From: Chloroflexi bacterium 13_1_40CM_68_21
Lineage (GTDB): Bacteria > Chloroflexota > Limnocylindria > P2-11E
Length of the DNA: 9,765 bases
NCBI GenBank assembly: GCA_001917735.1
Contig: MNEO01000003.1
Coordinates: 1-9,765, forward strand
Direction: 5' to 3'
The notes under the pieces are model-generated. The model searched no databases, was not told where the DNA came from, and saw nothing but the letters and a program-made list of their open reading frames with translations. This document shows, piece after piece, positions 1 to 6,366 of the stretch. Numbering within the stretch: position 1 is the stretch's first letter; each line of letters starts with the position of its first letter. The position numbers were made by a program, and so were the translations under genes.

Positions 1-798
1 GGCAACTGGGCTTCGGAGAGCTTCAGCGGCCGGAAGATCGGCACGATCTTGCTCGTGCTCATCGGCCTCACCGCAGGTCAGGGTGTGGTCTGGTACCAGG
101 GCCAGTTCCAGGCGAACTTCTTCATGGGCACGTACCTCAAGTTCTCGTTCCAGCAGGCTTACCCGATCATGCTTTGGGCGGTGGCGCTCGGAACACCGTT
201 CTTCCTCGTGTTCGGGTGGCTCTCCGACCGCATCGGCCGAAAGGTCATCATCCTGGGGGGCTGCCTGATCGCGGCCGTCACGTACATTCCGATCTACCAC
301 GCGATGGTCGACGCCGCGAACGTCACCCGCGATGCGACCGGCCTCATCACGAAGTCGGACCCGAACGTACCGGTCATGGTGTTCCTGATCTGGATCCAAG
401 TGATCTTCGTGACGATGGTCTACGGGCCCATCGCGGCGTTCCTGGTGGAGTACTTCCGCGCGAAGGTCCGCTACACGTCACTCTCCATCCCCTACCACTT
501 CGGGAACGGCTGGTTCGGCGGCCTGCTACCGCTGACCTACACGGGTCTCGTCGGCGCCACGATCCCCGACGAGAAGCGCTACGTGCCGTGGCTCGGCCTC
601 TTCGACCTCCGCAACCTGAACACGACCGGGGACATCAACGGCAATGTCTATCTCGGACTGGCGTACGTGATCATCGTCGCGCTCATGTCGGTGGTCGTCG
701 GTACGTTGTTCCTCAAGGAGCCAAAGAACGTCAAGATCTGGACAGAGGTCGGTGGCGAAGAGCGCGGCATGCTGACCGAAGCGACGCCCGCGGACTGA
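1..798 (+). CDS. MHS-family MFS metabolite:H+ symporter, C-terminal part (5' end outside window)
   Basis: The frame is open from base 1, so the start lies upstream; 265 residues are visible before TGA at 796-798. The protein belongs to the metabolite:H+ symporter branch of the major facilitator superfamily (ProP, ShiA and KgtP relatives), inner-membrane importers of small organic solutes. Seen: the segment GQGVVWYQGQFQANFF near residue 26, typical of this branch; the mid-protein loop motif LSDRIGRKVI between membrane spans; the stretch YTSLSIPYHFGNGWFGG typical of the penultimate helices; a final hydrophobic helix and a short polar tail. A hydrophilic loop of about 25 residues (near residues 100-122) and a second one before the last helix look longer than usual. 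The substrate cannot be read from this half. The gene ends just before a strong terminator, so it is last in its transcript. An internal TTG at 49 is not the true start. Confidence 0.9.
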   Translation, partial: GNWASESFSGRKIGTILLVLIGLTAGQGVVWYQGQFQANFFMGTYLKFSFQQAYPIMLWAVALGTPFFLVFGWLSDRIGRKVIILGGCLIAAVTYIPIYHAMVDAANVTRDATGLITKSDPNVPVMVFLIWIQVIFVTMVYGPIAAFLVEYFRAKVRYTSLSIPYHFGNGWFGGLLPLTYTGLVGATIPDEKRYVPWLGLFDLRNLNTTGDINGNVYLGLAYVIIVALMSVVVGTLFLKEPKNVKIWTEVGGEERGMLTEATPAD

Positions 799-814
799 AA
801 CACTCCCGAAAACG

Positions 815-844
815 AAAGAGGGAGGCTTCGGCCTCCCTCTTTTT
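815..844 (+). terminator. Bidirectional rho-independent terminator between convergent genes
   Basis: A perfect 12-bp stem (815-826 paired with 831-842) is capped by a stable C(TTCG)G tetraloop at 827-830. Its right arm runs into T residues up to 844. On the minus strand the same stem is followed by TTTCGTTTT, so it can also stop transcripts of the small membrane protein gene that ends at 845. It starts 17 bases after the symporter stop. Confidence 0.95.
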
Positions 845-1036
845 CTATTTCAGCCCGCGTCGCTTCAGGCGTTCCGCTTCGGCACGGTCGGCGTCGAGGC
901 CGGTCCGCGCATGCCACGACTCCCAGCCCTCCCAGTTCGCCATGAAGAACGTGTAGCAGACGACGTACATCGCGGCGAGGACGCAGAGTGCCGCGCCGAG
1001 GAGGAGCATCGATCCGACCGGATCGCCGGTATCCAA
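845..1036 (-). CDS. Small single-span membrane protein, unknown function
   Basis: A 63-residue protein if it starts at TTG (1036), or 54 residues from the in-frame ATG at 1009. Residues about 10-33 form one hydrophobic helix, followed by an aromatic stretch FFMANWEGWESWHARTG and a charged helical tail rich in Arg, Glu and Ala. It has no signal cleavage site and probably sits in the inner membrane with its tail in the cytoplasm. I do not recognise a family. Reality is supported by G/C-rich third positions, by the 10-base gap after the MFS exporter stop on the same strand, and by ending exactly at the shared terminator. Neither start has a clear Shine-Dalgarno, so coupling to the upstream gene is likely. 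It may be an accessory to the exporter, but this rests on position alone. Confidence 0.62.
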   Translation of the reverse strand: MDTGDPVGSMLLLGAALCVLAAMYVVCYTFFMANWEGWESWHARTGLDADRAEAERLKRRGLK

Positions 1037-1046
1037 GGGATGCAGG

Positions 1047-2249
1047 CTAAAGCGATACCTGCGCTATGGGGTTTCCGGCGGGTTCCCGTTCGCCAGGCAG
1101 GAGAGTCAGCGTCAGGCTCGCGGCCAGCGCGGTCATCGAGGCGAGGAGCAGTGCGAGCCCGAGGTCGATGTTCTGCCAGATCGCGGCCGCCCCCAGCGCG
1201 CCCGCGACCGTACCGACGTTGCCGATCGCGCTCACCACGCCGAAGACACGGCCGCGGCGGACTGCCGGCACGGCGAGCGTGAGGAGCGCAAACCAGGACG
1301 AGAAGAACGCGGTGAGTCCCGCTCCGGCGAGGTACGCCGTCGCGTAGAGCGCCGGCCGGGGAAAGCCGGCAACCAGGGCGATGCCGAAGAGCGCCACCGG
1401 CACCCCCGCCGCGACGGCGATGCGCTTGCGGCCGGTGCGGTCGGCGAAACGGCCGATCCAGGGGCCGAGCGTGATGTCGCCGATCGCGAAGAGCGTGAAG
1501 AGGATCCCGACCTCGAATGTTGTCCAGCCCAGGCGCTCGGTCGCGTATGGCGCGTAACTGGTGATCCAGCCGCCGAACGCGGTGCTGATCAGGAAGTTCG
1601 ATATGAGCAGCACGAGCACCGGCCGGTCGATGAACGCGCCGCCCTCGGACGGTGCCGCTTCGTGCGACTCTGCGATGCGCGGCCGTGGCAGGAACAGCGC
1701 GGCGACGAAGGCGAGCGCGCTCGTCGCGGCGACCGCCAGGAACGGGGCGCGCAGCGTGAACGCGGCGGCGAGGAGCCCGCCGATCGCGGGACCGGCGACA
1801 TTCCCCGCGGAGCTCGCCGCCGAGATGATGCTGTTCGCGAAAGACAGCCGGGCGCGGTCGGCGACGTACGAGATGTAGAGCCGGGCTGCCACGATGTTCG
1901 CGCCGGCGCCGAATCCGGCGACCGCGCGGAACGCGATCAGGATGCTCGCGTTGGGTGCCGCGGCGATGAGCGCGTTCGCGGCGCTGTAGGTGGCGATCCC
2001 CCCGGCGATGAAGCGTTTCGGACCGAACCGGTCGTTCAGGAATCCGGTCCCGAACTGCGAGGCCGCGTTCGCGACCGCGAAGGCGCTCGTCATGAGTCCA
2101 AGCTGCACCGGTGAGGCCCCGAGCGCGAGCCCGTAGAGCGGGAGAAGGGGGAGCATCATCGAGATCCCGAGACTCGAGACGAACGTCATCCCGGCCAGGA
2201 TCGCGAGCGGCGCAGGGAGCGAACGCAGCGTCTCGAGGCGGGGGATCAC
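1047..2249 (-). CDS. MFS transporter, drug/metabolite efflux type (12 TM)
   Basis: A 400-residue major facilitator superfamily protein, the usual length for 12-helix drug/metabolite exporters driven by proton exchange. Seen: an alternating hydrophobic pattern throughout; the motif-A loop GFLNDRFGPKRF between helices 2 and 3 and its second-half counterpart GRFADRTGRKRI between helices 8 and 9; a GPAIGG element like the antiporter motif C near helix 5; a hydrophilic central loop around residues 185-200. The start is GTG at 2249, which shares the four bases GTGA with the stop of the acetyltransferase gene, a classic translational coupling. A longer open frame reaches 2633, but its first 127 residues are Arg/Ala-rich antisense-like sequence lying wholly inside the acetyltransferase gene, so it is rejected. 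The antiporter-like motifs and acetyltransferase partner suggest export of a toxic compound; the substrate is unknown. Confidence 0.9.
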   Translation of the reverse strand: MIPRLETLRSLPAPLAILAGMTFVSSLGISMMLPLLPLYGLALGASPVQLGLMTSAFAVANAASQFGTGFLNDRFGPKRFIAGGIATYSAANALIAAAPNASILIAFRAVAGFGAGANIVAARLYISYVADRARLSFANSIISAASSAGNVAGPAIGGLLAAAFTLRAPFLAVAATSALAFVAALFLPRPRIAESHEAAPSEGGAFIDRPVLVLLISNFLISTAFGGWITSYAPYATERLGWTTFEVGILFTLFAIGDITLGPWIGRFADRTGRKRIAVAAGVPVALFGIALVAGFPRPALYATAYLAGAGLTAFFSSWFALLTLAVPAVRRGRVFGVVSAIGNVGTVAGALGAAAIWQNIDLGLALLLASMTALAASLTLTLLPGEREPAGNPIAQVSL

Positions 2250-3262
2250 GAGCGCGAGAGGATCTTCTCCAGCTGCACGTGCGCCGGGAGCGCCTGGTAT
2301 CCGAGCTTCGCGTTGATCCCGCGCATGGCCTTGTTCGGCTCGTCGTTTGTCGTCAGCAGCGCGCGCAGGCCTCTCGCCTTCGCGCGCGCGAGAGCCTCGA
2401 CCTTCATCGCGATGGCCAGGCCGCGCCCGCGGTATCCGCGCGCCGTGCCGGTCATCCACGTATCGGCATCCAGGCCCGGCCGCTTGCCGGTCATGGTGAG
2501 GCCAACGATCGAGTCGCCGTCGTACGCGACGATCGAAGCATCGGCGATGAGCTGACCACTCTCGAATCCCAAATGGCGCCACGGCTCGTACGGCCGGTGC
2601 GGCACCGGGGCGGCCCGCGGAATGTCGTCCCACATCGGCCCTTCAGCGTCGTACAGCGCGCGGACGAACTCTTCGCGGCCGTCGGCGTCGAGTCCGTCGA
2701 GCGCTTCGCCGATCGTACGAAGCGTGATGCCTGACCTGCGGACCTCGGCGACGCGCGCCGCGAAAAACGCCGGATCGAAGCTCGCGAGATTGACATATGC
2801 CTCGATCCGACGGCCGATCTCGCGGAACCCGCGCTTCGCCGCCCACGCGAGCGCGTCGGGGTGCGCCGCATTCGCGCCCGAAAGAAACCGCGGCGCTCCT
2901 CGCCGTCGGACCTCGTCCTCGATCGTCTCGAGGAGCGCGCTCCCGATGCCTCGCCCGCGATCGCGGCGCGCGACGCTGACGCTTCCGTGTTGCGCGCCGT
3001 CCGGGTGGCGCATCATCCCGCCCGCGCTCAGATCCGCGAGGCCGACCACGCGACCTCCGGCGTCCTCGACTGTGATCCGATAGAGCGTGTCGTCCGGCGC
3101 CATGCGCTCCCACGTGCGCCACTCGTCGGCCTCGCGCTGTTCCATCGGGCCGAACCAGGAGTTGCGCTCCGCGACCAAGGGTTCGCGGTCCGTGTCCGCG
3201 AACGGGCGCGCGCGATATCCGGCGGGCAACCGTGCGTTGATGCGATCGGTCGAGGCGATCAT
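2246..3262 (-). CDS. Tandem GNAT-family N-acetyltransferase
   Basis: A 338-residue protein with two consecutive GNAT folds, which transfer an acetyl group from acetyl-CoA to an amine. The acetyl-CoA pyrophosphate loop (R/Q-x-x-G-x-G/A) appears twice: RRDRGRGIGSALL near residues 99-111 and RGYRGRGLAIAMK near 275-287. The first domain ends in AAKRGFREIGRR (about 141-152) and the second in INAKLGYQAL (about 316-325), the usual C-terminal GNAT elements. The two-domain layout resembles mycothiol synthase and related small-molecule acetyltransferases, but similarity is too general to name a substrate. The ATG start at 3262 has no Shine-Dalgarno; a -10 like hexamer sits 7 bases upstream, suggesting a leaderless message. 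It heads the operon with the MFS exporter, overlapping it by 4 bases, which fits modification plus export of a compound such as an antibiotic or polyamine (inference). Confidence 0.88.
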   Translation of the reverse strand: MIASTDRINARLPAGYRARPFADTDREPLVAERNSWFGPMEQREADEWRTWERMAPDDTLYRITVEDAGGRVVGLADLSAGGMMRHPDGAQHGSVSVARRDRGRGIGSALLETIEDEVRRRGAPRFLSGANAAHPDALAWAAKRGFREIGRRIEAYVNLASFDPAFFAARVAEVRRSGITLRTIGEALDGLDADGREEFVRALYDAEGPMWDDIPRAAPVPHRPYEPWRHLGFESGQLIADASIVAYDGDSIVGLTMTGKRPGLDADTWMTGTARGYRGRGLAIAMKVEALARAKARGLRALLTTNDEPNKAMRGINAKLGYQALPAHVQLEKILSRS

Positions 3263-3269
3263 GGCCGGG

Positions 3270-3275
3270 ACGATA
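3270..3275 (-). promoter_or_regulatory. Putative -10 element for a leaderless acetyltransferase message
   Basis: On the minus strand TATCGT (pattern TANNNT) lies 7 bases before the ATG at 3262, which would put the transcription start on the A of the start codon. No Shine-Dalgarno and no good -35 box are seen. Leaderless genes with this arrangement are known in several high-GC lineages. Confidence 0.4.
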
Positions 3276-3330
3276 GGAGGGCGGCGGGAGTGGCGAAATT
3301 GCTCGTTCGATACACATCCGTGATGCGAAT

Positions 3331-3349
3331 CGGGGGGTTCCGCCCCCCG
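3331..3349. other. G6/C6 hairpin in the divergent intergenic region
   Basis: A 7-bp inverted repeat (3331-3337 with 3343-3349) with a 5-base loop lies in the 165-base gap between the acetyltransferase and the CsbD-like gene. It lacks a T-run, so it is not a standard terminator. It may be an operator or leader structure of the CsbD-like gene; function is not shown by the sequence. Confidence 0.3.
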
Positions 3350-3415
3350 GCCCCCGAGAAGACGGCACCGGATTTGCGCGTCCGTGTCACGCCCACCAGC
3401 ACGCGCGAGGTCAAA

Positions 3416-3423
3416 GGAGGTAC
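3416..3423 (+). promoter_or_regulatory. Very strong Shine-Dalgarno of the CsbD-like gene
   Basis: AAAGGAGGT lies a few bases before the ATG at 3428 and matches the anti-Shine-Dalgarno nearly fully. It fixes the start and predicts efficient translation, in contrast to the SD-poor neighbours. Confidence 0.85.
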
Positions 3424-3427
3424 CGAA

Positions 3428-3610
3428 ATGGAAGACAGGATCGAAGGCAAGATCGATCAGGGCAAAGGCAAGCTCAAAGAGGAGGTCGGCAAGCTCGGCG
3501 GCGACAAGTCGACCGAAATCGGAGGCAAGGTCGATCAGGCCAAGGGCAAGCTGAAGGAAAGGCTCGGCGAGGTGAAGGAAGAGCTGCAGGACGAGCGCGT
3601 CGACCGCTGA
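3428..3610 (+). CDS. CsbD-like general stress protein with internal duplication
   Basis: A 60-residue, highly charged, cysteine-free cytoplasmic protein of the CsbD-like family. Members are abundant stress-induced small proteins (sigma-B controlled in Bacillus, YjbJ in enterics) whose molecular role is unknown. Seen: two copies of a Lys/Gly/Glu-rich unit, residues 5-23 and 31-49, with a 26-residue period and 12 of 19 positions identical, both containing KGKLKE; they are joined by GGDKSTE. A short acidic/basic helical tail follows. The family usually spans about 55-70 residues, so length is normal. The start is fixed by the AAAGGAGGT site. The gene is divergent from the acetyltransferase and 35 bases upstream of the HMA lipoprotein gene. 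A 5-bp GC hairpin at 3624-3636 lies after its stop and would partly cover the next gene's GGGAGG. No sigma-factor consensus could be assigned with confidence. Confidence 0.9.
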   Translation: MEDRIEGKIDQGKGKLKEEVGKLGGDKSTEIGGKVDQAKGKLKERLGEVKEELQDERVDR

Positions 3611-3645
3611 CGCTCGTCACTCACCGGGAGGCCCGGGCGCACAAT

Positions 3646-3975
3646 GTGAGCGTGCGCTCGGGCCTTCGCCTTCTCGTCTTGTCCGCGCTTTTGCTCGGCG
3701 CGTGTGCTGCCGCACCGCGGCCCGCGGCCCGCGATCTCCCGCCCGTGCAGGTCCTTGCGAACGCCGCGGACGGTGAGGTCACCGTGAATGTCCTCGAGCT
3801 CATCTGCCAGAGCTGCGCGGAGCACATCATCGCCGGCTGCAGGAACATCCCGGGCGTCGCCGCGGTCGACGTCGACCGCAAGGAGAAGCTCCTCACGCTC
3901 CACTTCGACTCGTCCTTCACCACGCGCGAGCGCGTGCTCGCCGCGGTCGACGAGGTCGTCGCGACCGTTCCCTAA
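3646..3975 (+). CDS. Lipoprotein with heavy-metal-associated (HMA) CxxC domain
   Basis: A 109-residue protein with two parts. Residues 1-20 form a signal peptide ending in the lipobox LLGAC, so Cys20 should be lipidated and the protein anchored outside the cytoplasmic membrane. After a Pro/Ala linker, residues about 44-108 match an HMA fold: a first strand, the metal loop ICQSCAEHI with Cys54 and Cys57, the helix to IPGV, then VAAVDVDRKEKLLTLHFD and the closing helix. HMA domains bind Cu(I), Hg(II), Zn or similar soft metals. The loop has Ile-Cys rather than the usual Met-x-Cys, and an extra Cys65 is present. The start is GTG at 3646 (another GTG at 3652); GGGAGG lies about 14 bases upstream, rather far. 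A lipid-anchored HMA domain is less common than soluble CopZ/MerP forms. The stop context is GTT CCC TAA G; see the next gene. Confidence 0.82.
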   Translation: MSVRSGLRLLVLSALLLGACAAAPRPAARDLPPVQVLANAADGEVTVNVLELICQSCAEHIIAGCRNIPGVAAVDVDRKEKLLTLHFDSSFTTRERVLAAVDEVVATVP

Positions 3976-4339
3976 GGCCATCGAGCTCCGCCGGCTTCTC
4001 GTCACGCATCACGCGGATCCGATCGGTCACCTGGTCGGCCTGCTCTCGCTGGCGTGGCCGCGACGGCGCGACGGCTGCTTCCTCTACGTGAGCGACCGCG
4101 GTCTCGCGAATCTCATCCTCACGCGCCGCGGATTCGGCGCGATCACGTTCGGGCATGTGATCGTCTCGAACGTCCAACCGACGCCCGCGCTGTGGCGACA
4201 CGAGCTGCGCCACGTCGCGCAGTACGAGCGGCTCGGCTTCGCATTCCTCCCGCTCTACCTCTGGTACCGCGCGAAGTACGGATACGTCGATCATCCACTG
4301 GAGCGTGACGCATCTGAAGATCCTAGGCTCTTTTCCTAG
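3974..4339 (+). CDS. Small HExxH protein (putative zinc metalloprotein), 5' end unresolved
   Basis: Up to 121 residues are coded from just after the HMA stop to TAG at 4337-4339. Seen: a hydrophobic N-terminal stretch HLVGLLSLAW; then LYVSDRGLANLI and GFGAITFGHVIV; the zinc-type motif HELRH (4199-4213) in WRHELRHVAQYERLG; and a short hydrophobic aromatic stretch FAFLPLYLWYRAKYG. It resembles a small conserved bacterial family with RHELRHVxQYER; I know no assigned activity, and peptidase function is only suggested by HExxH. No third zinc ligand is obvious. Third positions are G or C in 33 of the first 38 codons (3974-4087), so coding begins at or near 3974. Yet no ATG, GTG or TTG occurs there: the first canonical start is GTG at 4088 (83 residues), a CTG lies at 4031 and an ATC at 3980. 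A +1 frameshift from the HMA gene would give a 230-residue fusion. The TAG overlaps lpdA's GTG by one base. Confidence 0.62.
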   Translation, partial: KAIELRRLLVTHHADPIGHLVGLLSLAWPRRRDGCFLYVSDRGLANLILTRRGFGAITFGHVIVSNVQPTPALWRHELRHVAQYERLGFAFLPLYLWYRAKYGYVDHPLERDASEDPRLFS

Positions 4340-5724
4340 TGGCGACGTACGACATCGCGATCCTGGGCGGCGGCCCTGGCGGTTACGTCGCCGCGCTTCA
4401 CGCGGCAGTGAAGGGCGCGAAGGTCGCCCTCGTCGAACGCGATCGCGTCGGCGGGATCTGCGTGACCGTTGGGTGCATCCCGTCGAAAGCGCTGCTCGAC
4501 TCGAGTCACGCCTACTGGCTGGCGACGCACGGCGAGGAGCACGGCATTCATGTCGCGGGCGCTCGATTCGAGCTTGGGGAGGCGGTCGCGCGCAAGGACA
4601 AGGTCGTCGCGCAGCTCGTGTCCGGCGTCGAAGCGCTGCTCAAAGGCCGCAAGGCCGATCTGATCAAGGGCGAGGGAACGCTCGTTTCGCCCACCCAGAT
4701 TCGTGTCGGCCAGGAGACCATCGACGCGAAGGCTGTGATCGTGGCGACCGGCTCGATGGTCGGGATGCCGCCGATCAAGGGACTGGCCGAGGCGAAGCCC
4801 CTCGACAATGTGAGCGCGCTTGCCCTGACCGAGGTCCCCAAGCGCCTCGTGGTGATCGGCGGCGGGGCTATCGGCCTGGAGCTCGGGACGTTCTTCGCCG
4901 AGGTCGGGAGCGAGGTCACGGTCCTCGAGATGCTTCCGCAGCCCATCGCATACGCCGATCCGGATCTCGTGCGTCTCCTCTTGCGCGCGCTCGAGGGGCG
5001 CGGCGTCAAGGTGCGCACGAACGCGAAGGTCACCGAGGTGATGAGGACAGCATCCGGCGTTACGGTCCGCGCGGAGATCGACGGGAAGGACGAGACGGTC
5101 GAGGGCGATCAGGTGCTGCTCGGTGCCGGCCGTGTAGCGAATCTCTCGGGCGTCGAGCAAGCCGGGTTCGCCACCAACCGCCTTGGCATCACCGTCGACG
5201 AGCGGATGCGCACCAACGTCGGCGGGGTGTGGGCCATCGGCGACTGTATCGGCGATCCGCGGGCTCCGAAGCTCGCGCACGTCGCGTCGACGCAGGGAGA
5301 GGTCGCCGTCGACACGATCCTCGGCGAGGACGCGTCCATGGACTACGACGTGGTTCCGAACGTCGTGTACACGCATCCCGAGATCGCGCAGGTCGGTCTG
5401 ACCGAGGCGCAGGCGAAGGAGCGCTACGGCGCCGACGTGAAGGTCGCGCGCTACTCCTTCAAGTCGTCAGGCCGCGCGCTCGCGCTCGGTGAGAGCGACG
5501 GCATGACCAAGATCGTCACCGCCGGCAAGGACCGGCGCATCGTCGGCGTTCACATCGTCGGGCCACAGGCGAGCGAGCTCGTCGCCGAGGCGACGCTAGC
5601 GATGCGGCTCGAGGCGACCGCCGAGGACGTCGTCGCGACGATCCACGCCCACCCAACGCTCGCCGAGACGCTACGCGAGTCGGCGCTCAGCGCCGTGGGG
5701 AGGCCGATCCACTCTCCCCGCTAA
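4339..5724 (+). CDS. lpdA: Dihydrolipoamide dehydrogenase (E3 component)
   Basis: A 461-residue class I pyridine nucleotide-disulfide oxidoreductase that reoxidises dihydrolipoamide with NAD+ in the pyruvate, 2-oxoglutarate or branched-chain dehydrogenase complexes or the glycine cleavage system. Seen: the FAD dinucleotide fold GGGPGG near residue 10; the redox disulfide in GGICVTVGCIPSKALL (Cys41, Cys46); the NAD-binding fold VVIGGGAIGLELG near 171-183; the second FAD contact WAIGDCIG near 298; and the C-terminal catalytic pair in HAHPTLAE (His438, Glu443). The length is that of the family. Ile-Cys replaces the usual Thr-Cys before the first active cysteine. The HPTLAE ending, and the lack of a C-terminal Cys pair, separate it from mercuric reductase. 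The GTG start overlaps the TAG of the HExxH gene (TAGTG), so it is probably co-translated. No E1 or E2 gene lies in the window. Confidence 0.95.
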   Translation: MATYDIAILGGGPGGYVAALHAAVKGAKVALVERDRVGGICVTVGCIPSKALLDSSHAYWLATHGEEHGIHVAGARFELGEAVARKDKVVAQLVSGVEALLKGRKADLIKGEGTLVSPTQIRVGQETIDAKAVIVATGSMVGMPPIKGLAEAKPLDNVSALALTEVPKRLVVIGGGAIGLELGTFFAEVGSEVTVLEMLPQPIAYADPDLVRLLLRALEGRGVKVRTNAKVTEVMRTASGVTVRAEIDGKDETVEGDQVLLGAGRVANLSGVEQAGFATNRLGITVDERMRTNVGGVWAIGDCIGDPRAPKLAHVASTQGEVAVDTILGEDASMDYDVVPNVVYTHPEIAQVGLTEAQAKERYGADVKVARYSFKSSGRALALGESDGMTKIVTAGKDRRIVGVHIVGPQASELVAEATLAMRLEATAEDVVATIHAHPTLAETLRESALSAVGRPIHSPR

Positions 5725-6332
5725 GCGCCCTTGAACCGAATGTCGGTGAGGCCATCGATCTCCGCTGCACGGAGCTCGATCGGCGGCGCGCCACGTTCGC
5801 GGAGCATCGCGTAGCCCCACTCGGCTTCCGCGACGTCGTGCGCGCCCACCGCCAGCGAGGCGATGCCGGTCGCGCCGTTCGCATGCAGGGTCTCCGCGCC
5901 GGCGGGAACGCGCAGATCACGCGCGGTGACGTCCTCGATGAGGAAGGGAAGCGGCGGGACGAGCACCGCGGTCCGCCATTTGAGCTGCGTTCCGTCGGGA
6001 CGCGTCCGGCCGCCGGGGGCGGAGTGGTGTGTGACGAGCTCCCCGAGCGCGGTCGTGTCAGCGAGGAGGTCATCCGAGAGGAGCGCGAAGTCGGCGAGCC
6101 CGCCGCCGTCCGCCGCGACCTTCCACCAGCGGTGCGTGAGCGATCGATCGAGATCGTGGAAGGCGACGAGCTCGAGATAGCTTGCGTCCGCGAACGGGAT
6201 GAGCGCGTTGTACGTGACTCCGTCGGCGTGTTCGCCGCCCGGGGTGACCGTGAAGCCGCGCCGCCGGTGATCGTCCATTGCCCTGGCGAGATCGCGGACC
6301 ACCATGACGACGTGGTCAAGCTGTCGGAGCAT
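5721..6332 (-). CDS. Glyoxalase-like VOC-superfamily protein
   Basis: A 203-residue protein of the glyoxalase-like (Glyoxalase_3) type within the vicinal oxygen chelate superfamily, made of paired beta-alpha-beta-beta-beta units. Seen from ATG at 6332: the opening strand LDHVVMVVRDL with His7 as likely metal ligand; YNALIPFADASYLELVAF with Glu54 in the usual YLEL position; and the internal signature GTQLKWRTAVL followed by PFLIED (about 113-134), characteristic of this subfamily. The second half (about 155-203) is a degenerate repeat. The role is probably a cytoplasmic metal-dependent lyase, isomerase or ring-cleavage relative, but the substrate is unknown. A GTG at 6350 would add six residues; ATG is preferred because MLRQLDHVV matches the family's usual beginning. 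The stop is TAG at 5723-5721, sharing three bases with the TAA of lpdA on the other strand, so no terminator fits between them. Confidence 0.82.
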   Translation of the reverse strand: MLRQLDHVVMVVRDLARAMDDHRRRGFTVTPGGEHADGVTYNALIPFADASYLELVAFHDLDRSLTHRWWKVAADGGGLADFALLSDDLLADTTALGELVTHHSAPGGRTRPDGTQLKWRTAVLVPPLPFLIEDVTARDLRVPAGAETLHANGATGIASLAVGAHDVAEAEWGYAMLRERGAPPIELRAAEIDGLTDIRFKGA

Positions 6333-6340
6333 TGGGCGAA

Positions 6341-6366
6341 TGTCTAGCACGGTCGGCCTTTAGACT
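6341..6366. promoter_or_regulatory. Divergent -10 elements for the VOC gene and tRNA-Arg
   Basis: Two -10 like hexamers face apart. TAGACA on the minus strand (6341-6346) is 8 bases before the VOC ATG at 6332, giving an almost leaderless message. TAGACT on the plus strand (6361-6366) is 12 bases before the tRNA. Only 14 bases separate them, so polymerases could compete. No good -35 boxes were found, so this rests on the -10 matches and spacing. Confidence 0.38.

Noticed and set aside
2250..2633. N-terminal extension of the MFS exporter to a 528-residue protein
   Set aside because: The extra 127 residues are Arg/Ala/Gly-rich sequence wholly inside the acetyltransferase gene in another frame. 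The GTG at 2249 gives the normal 400-residue family length and a 4-base coupled overlap.
3788..3973. ATG at 3788 as start of the HExxH protein
   Set aside because: The resulting first 62 residues are almost only Ser, Arg, Thr, Ala and Pro and lie in a shadow frame of the HMA domain, whose own frame has clear domain motifs. It is nevertheless the nearest upstream canonical start, so it is noted.
4336..5376. 346-residue open frame antisense to lpdA
   Set aside because: Composition is His/Asp/Arg-rich without motifs, and it mirrors a certain gene; long antisense frames are expected at this GC content.
3646..5724. Mercury resistance (mer) cluster: HMA protein plus flavin disulfide reductase
   Set aside because: The reductase ends in HPTLAE with the lipoamide dehydrogenase layout and lacks the C-terminal vicinal cysteines of mercuric reductase. 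No MerR, MerT or organomercurial lyase is present.
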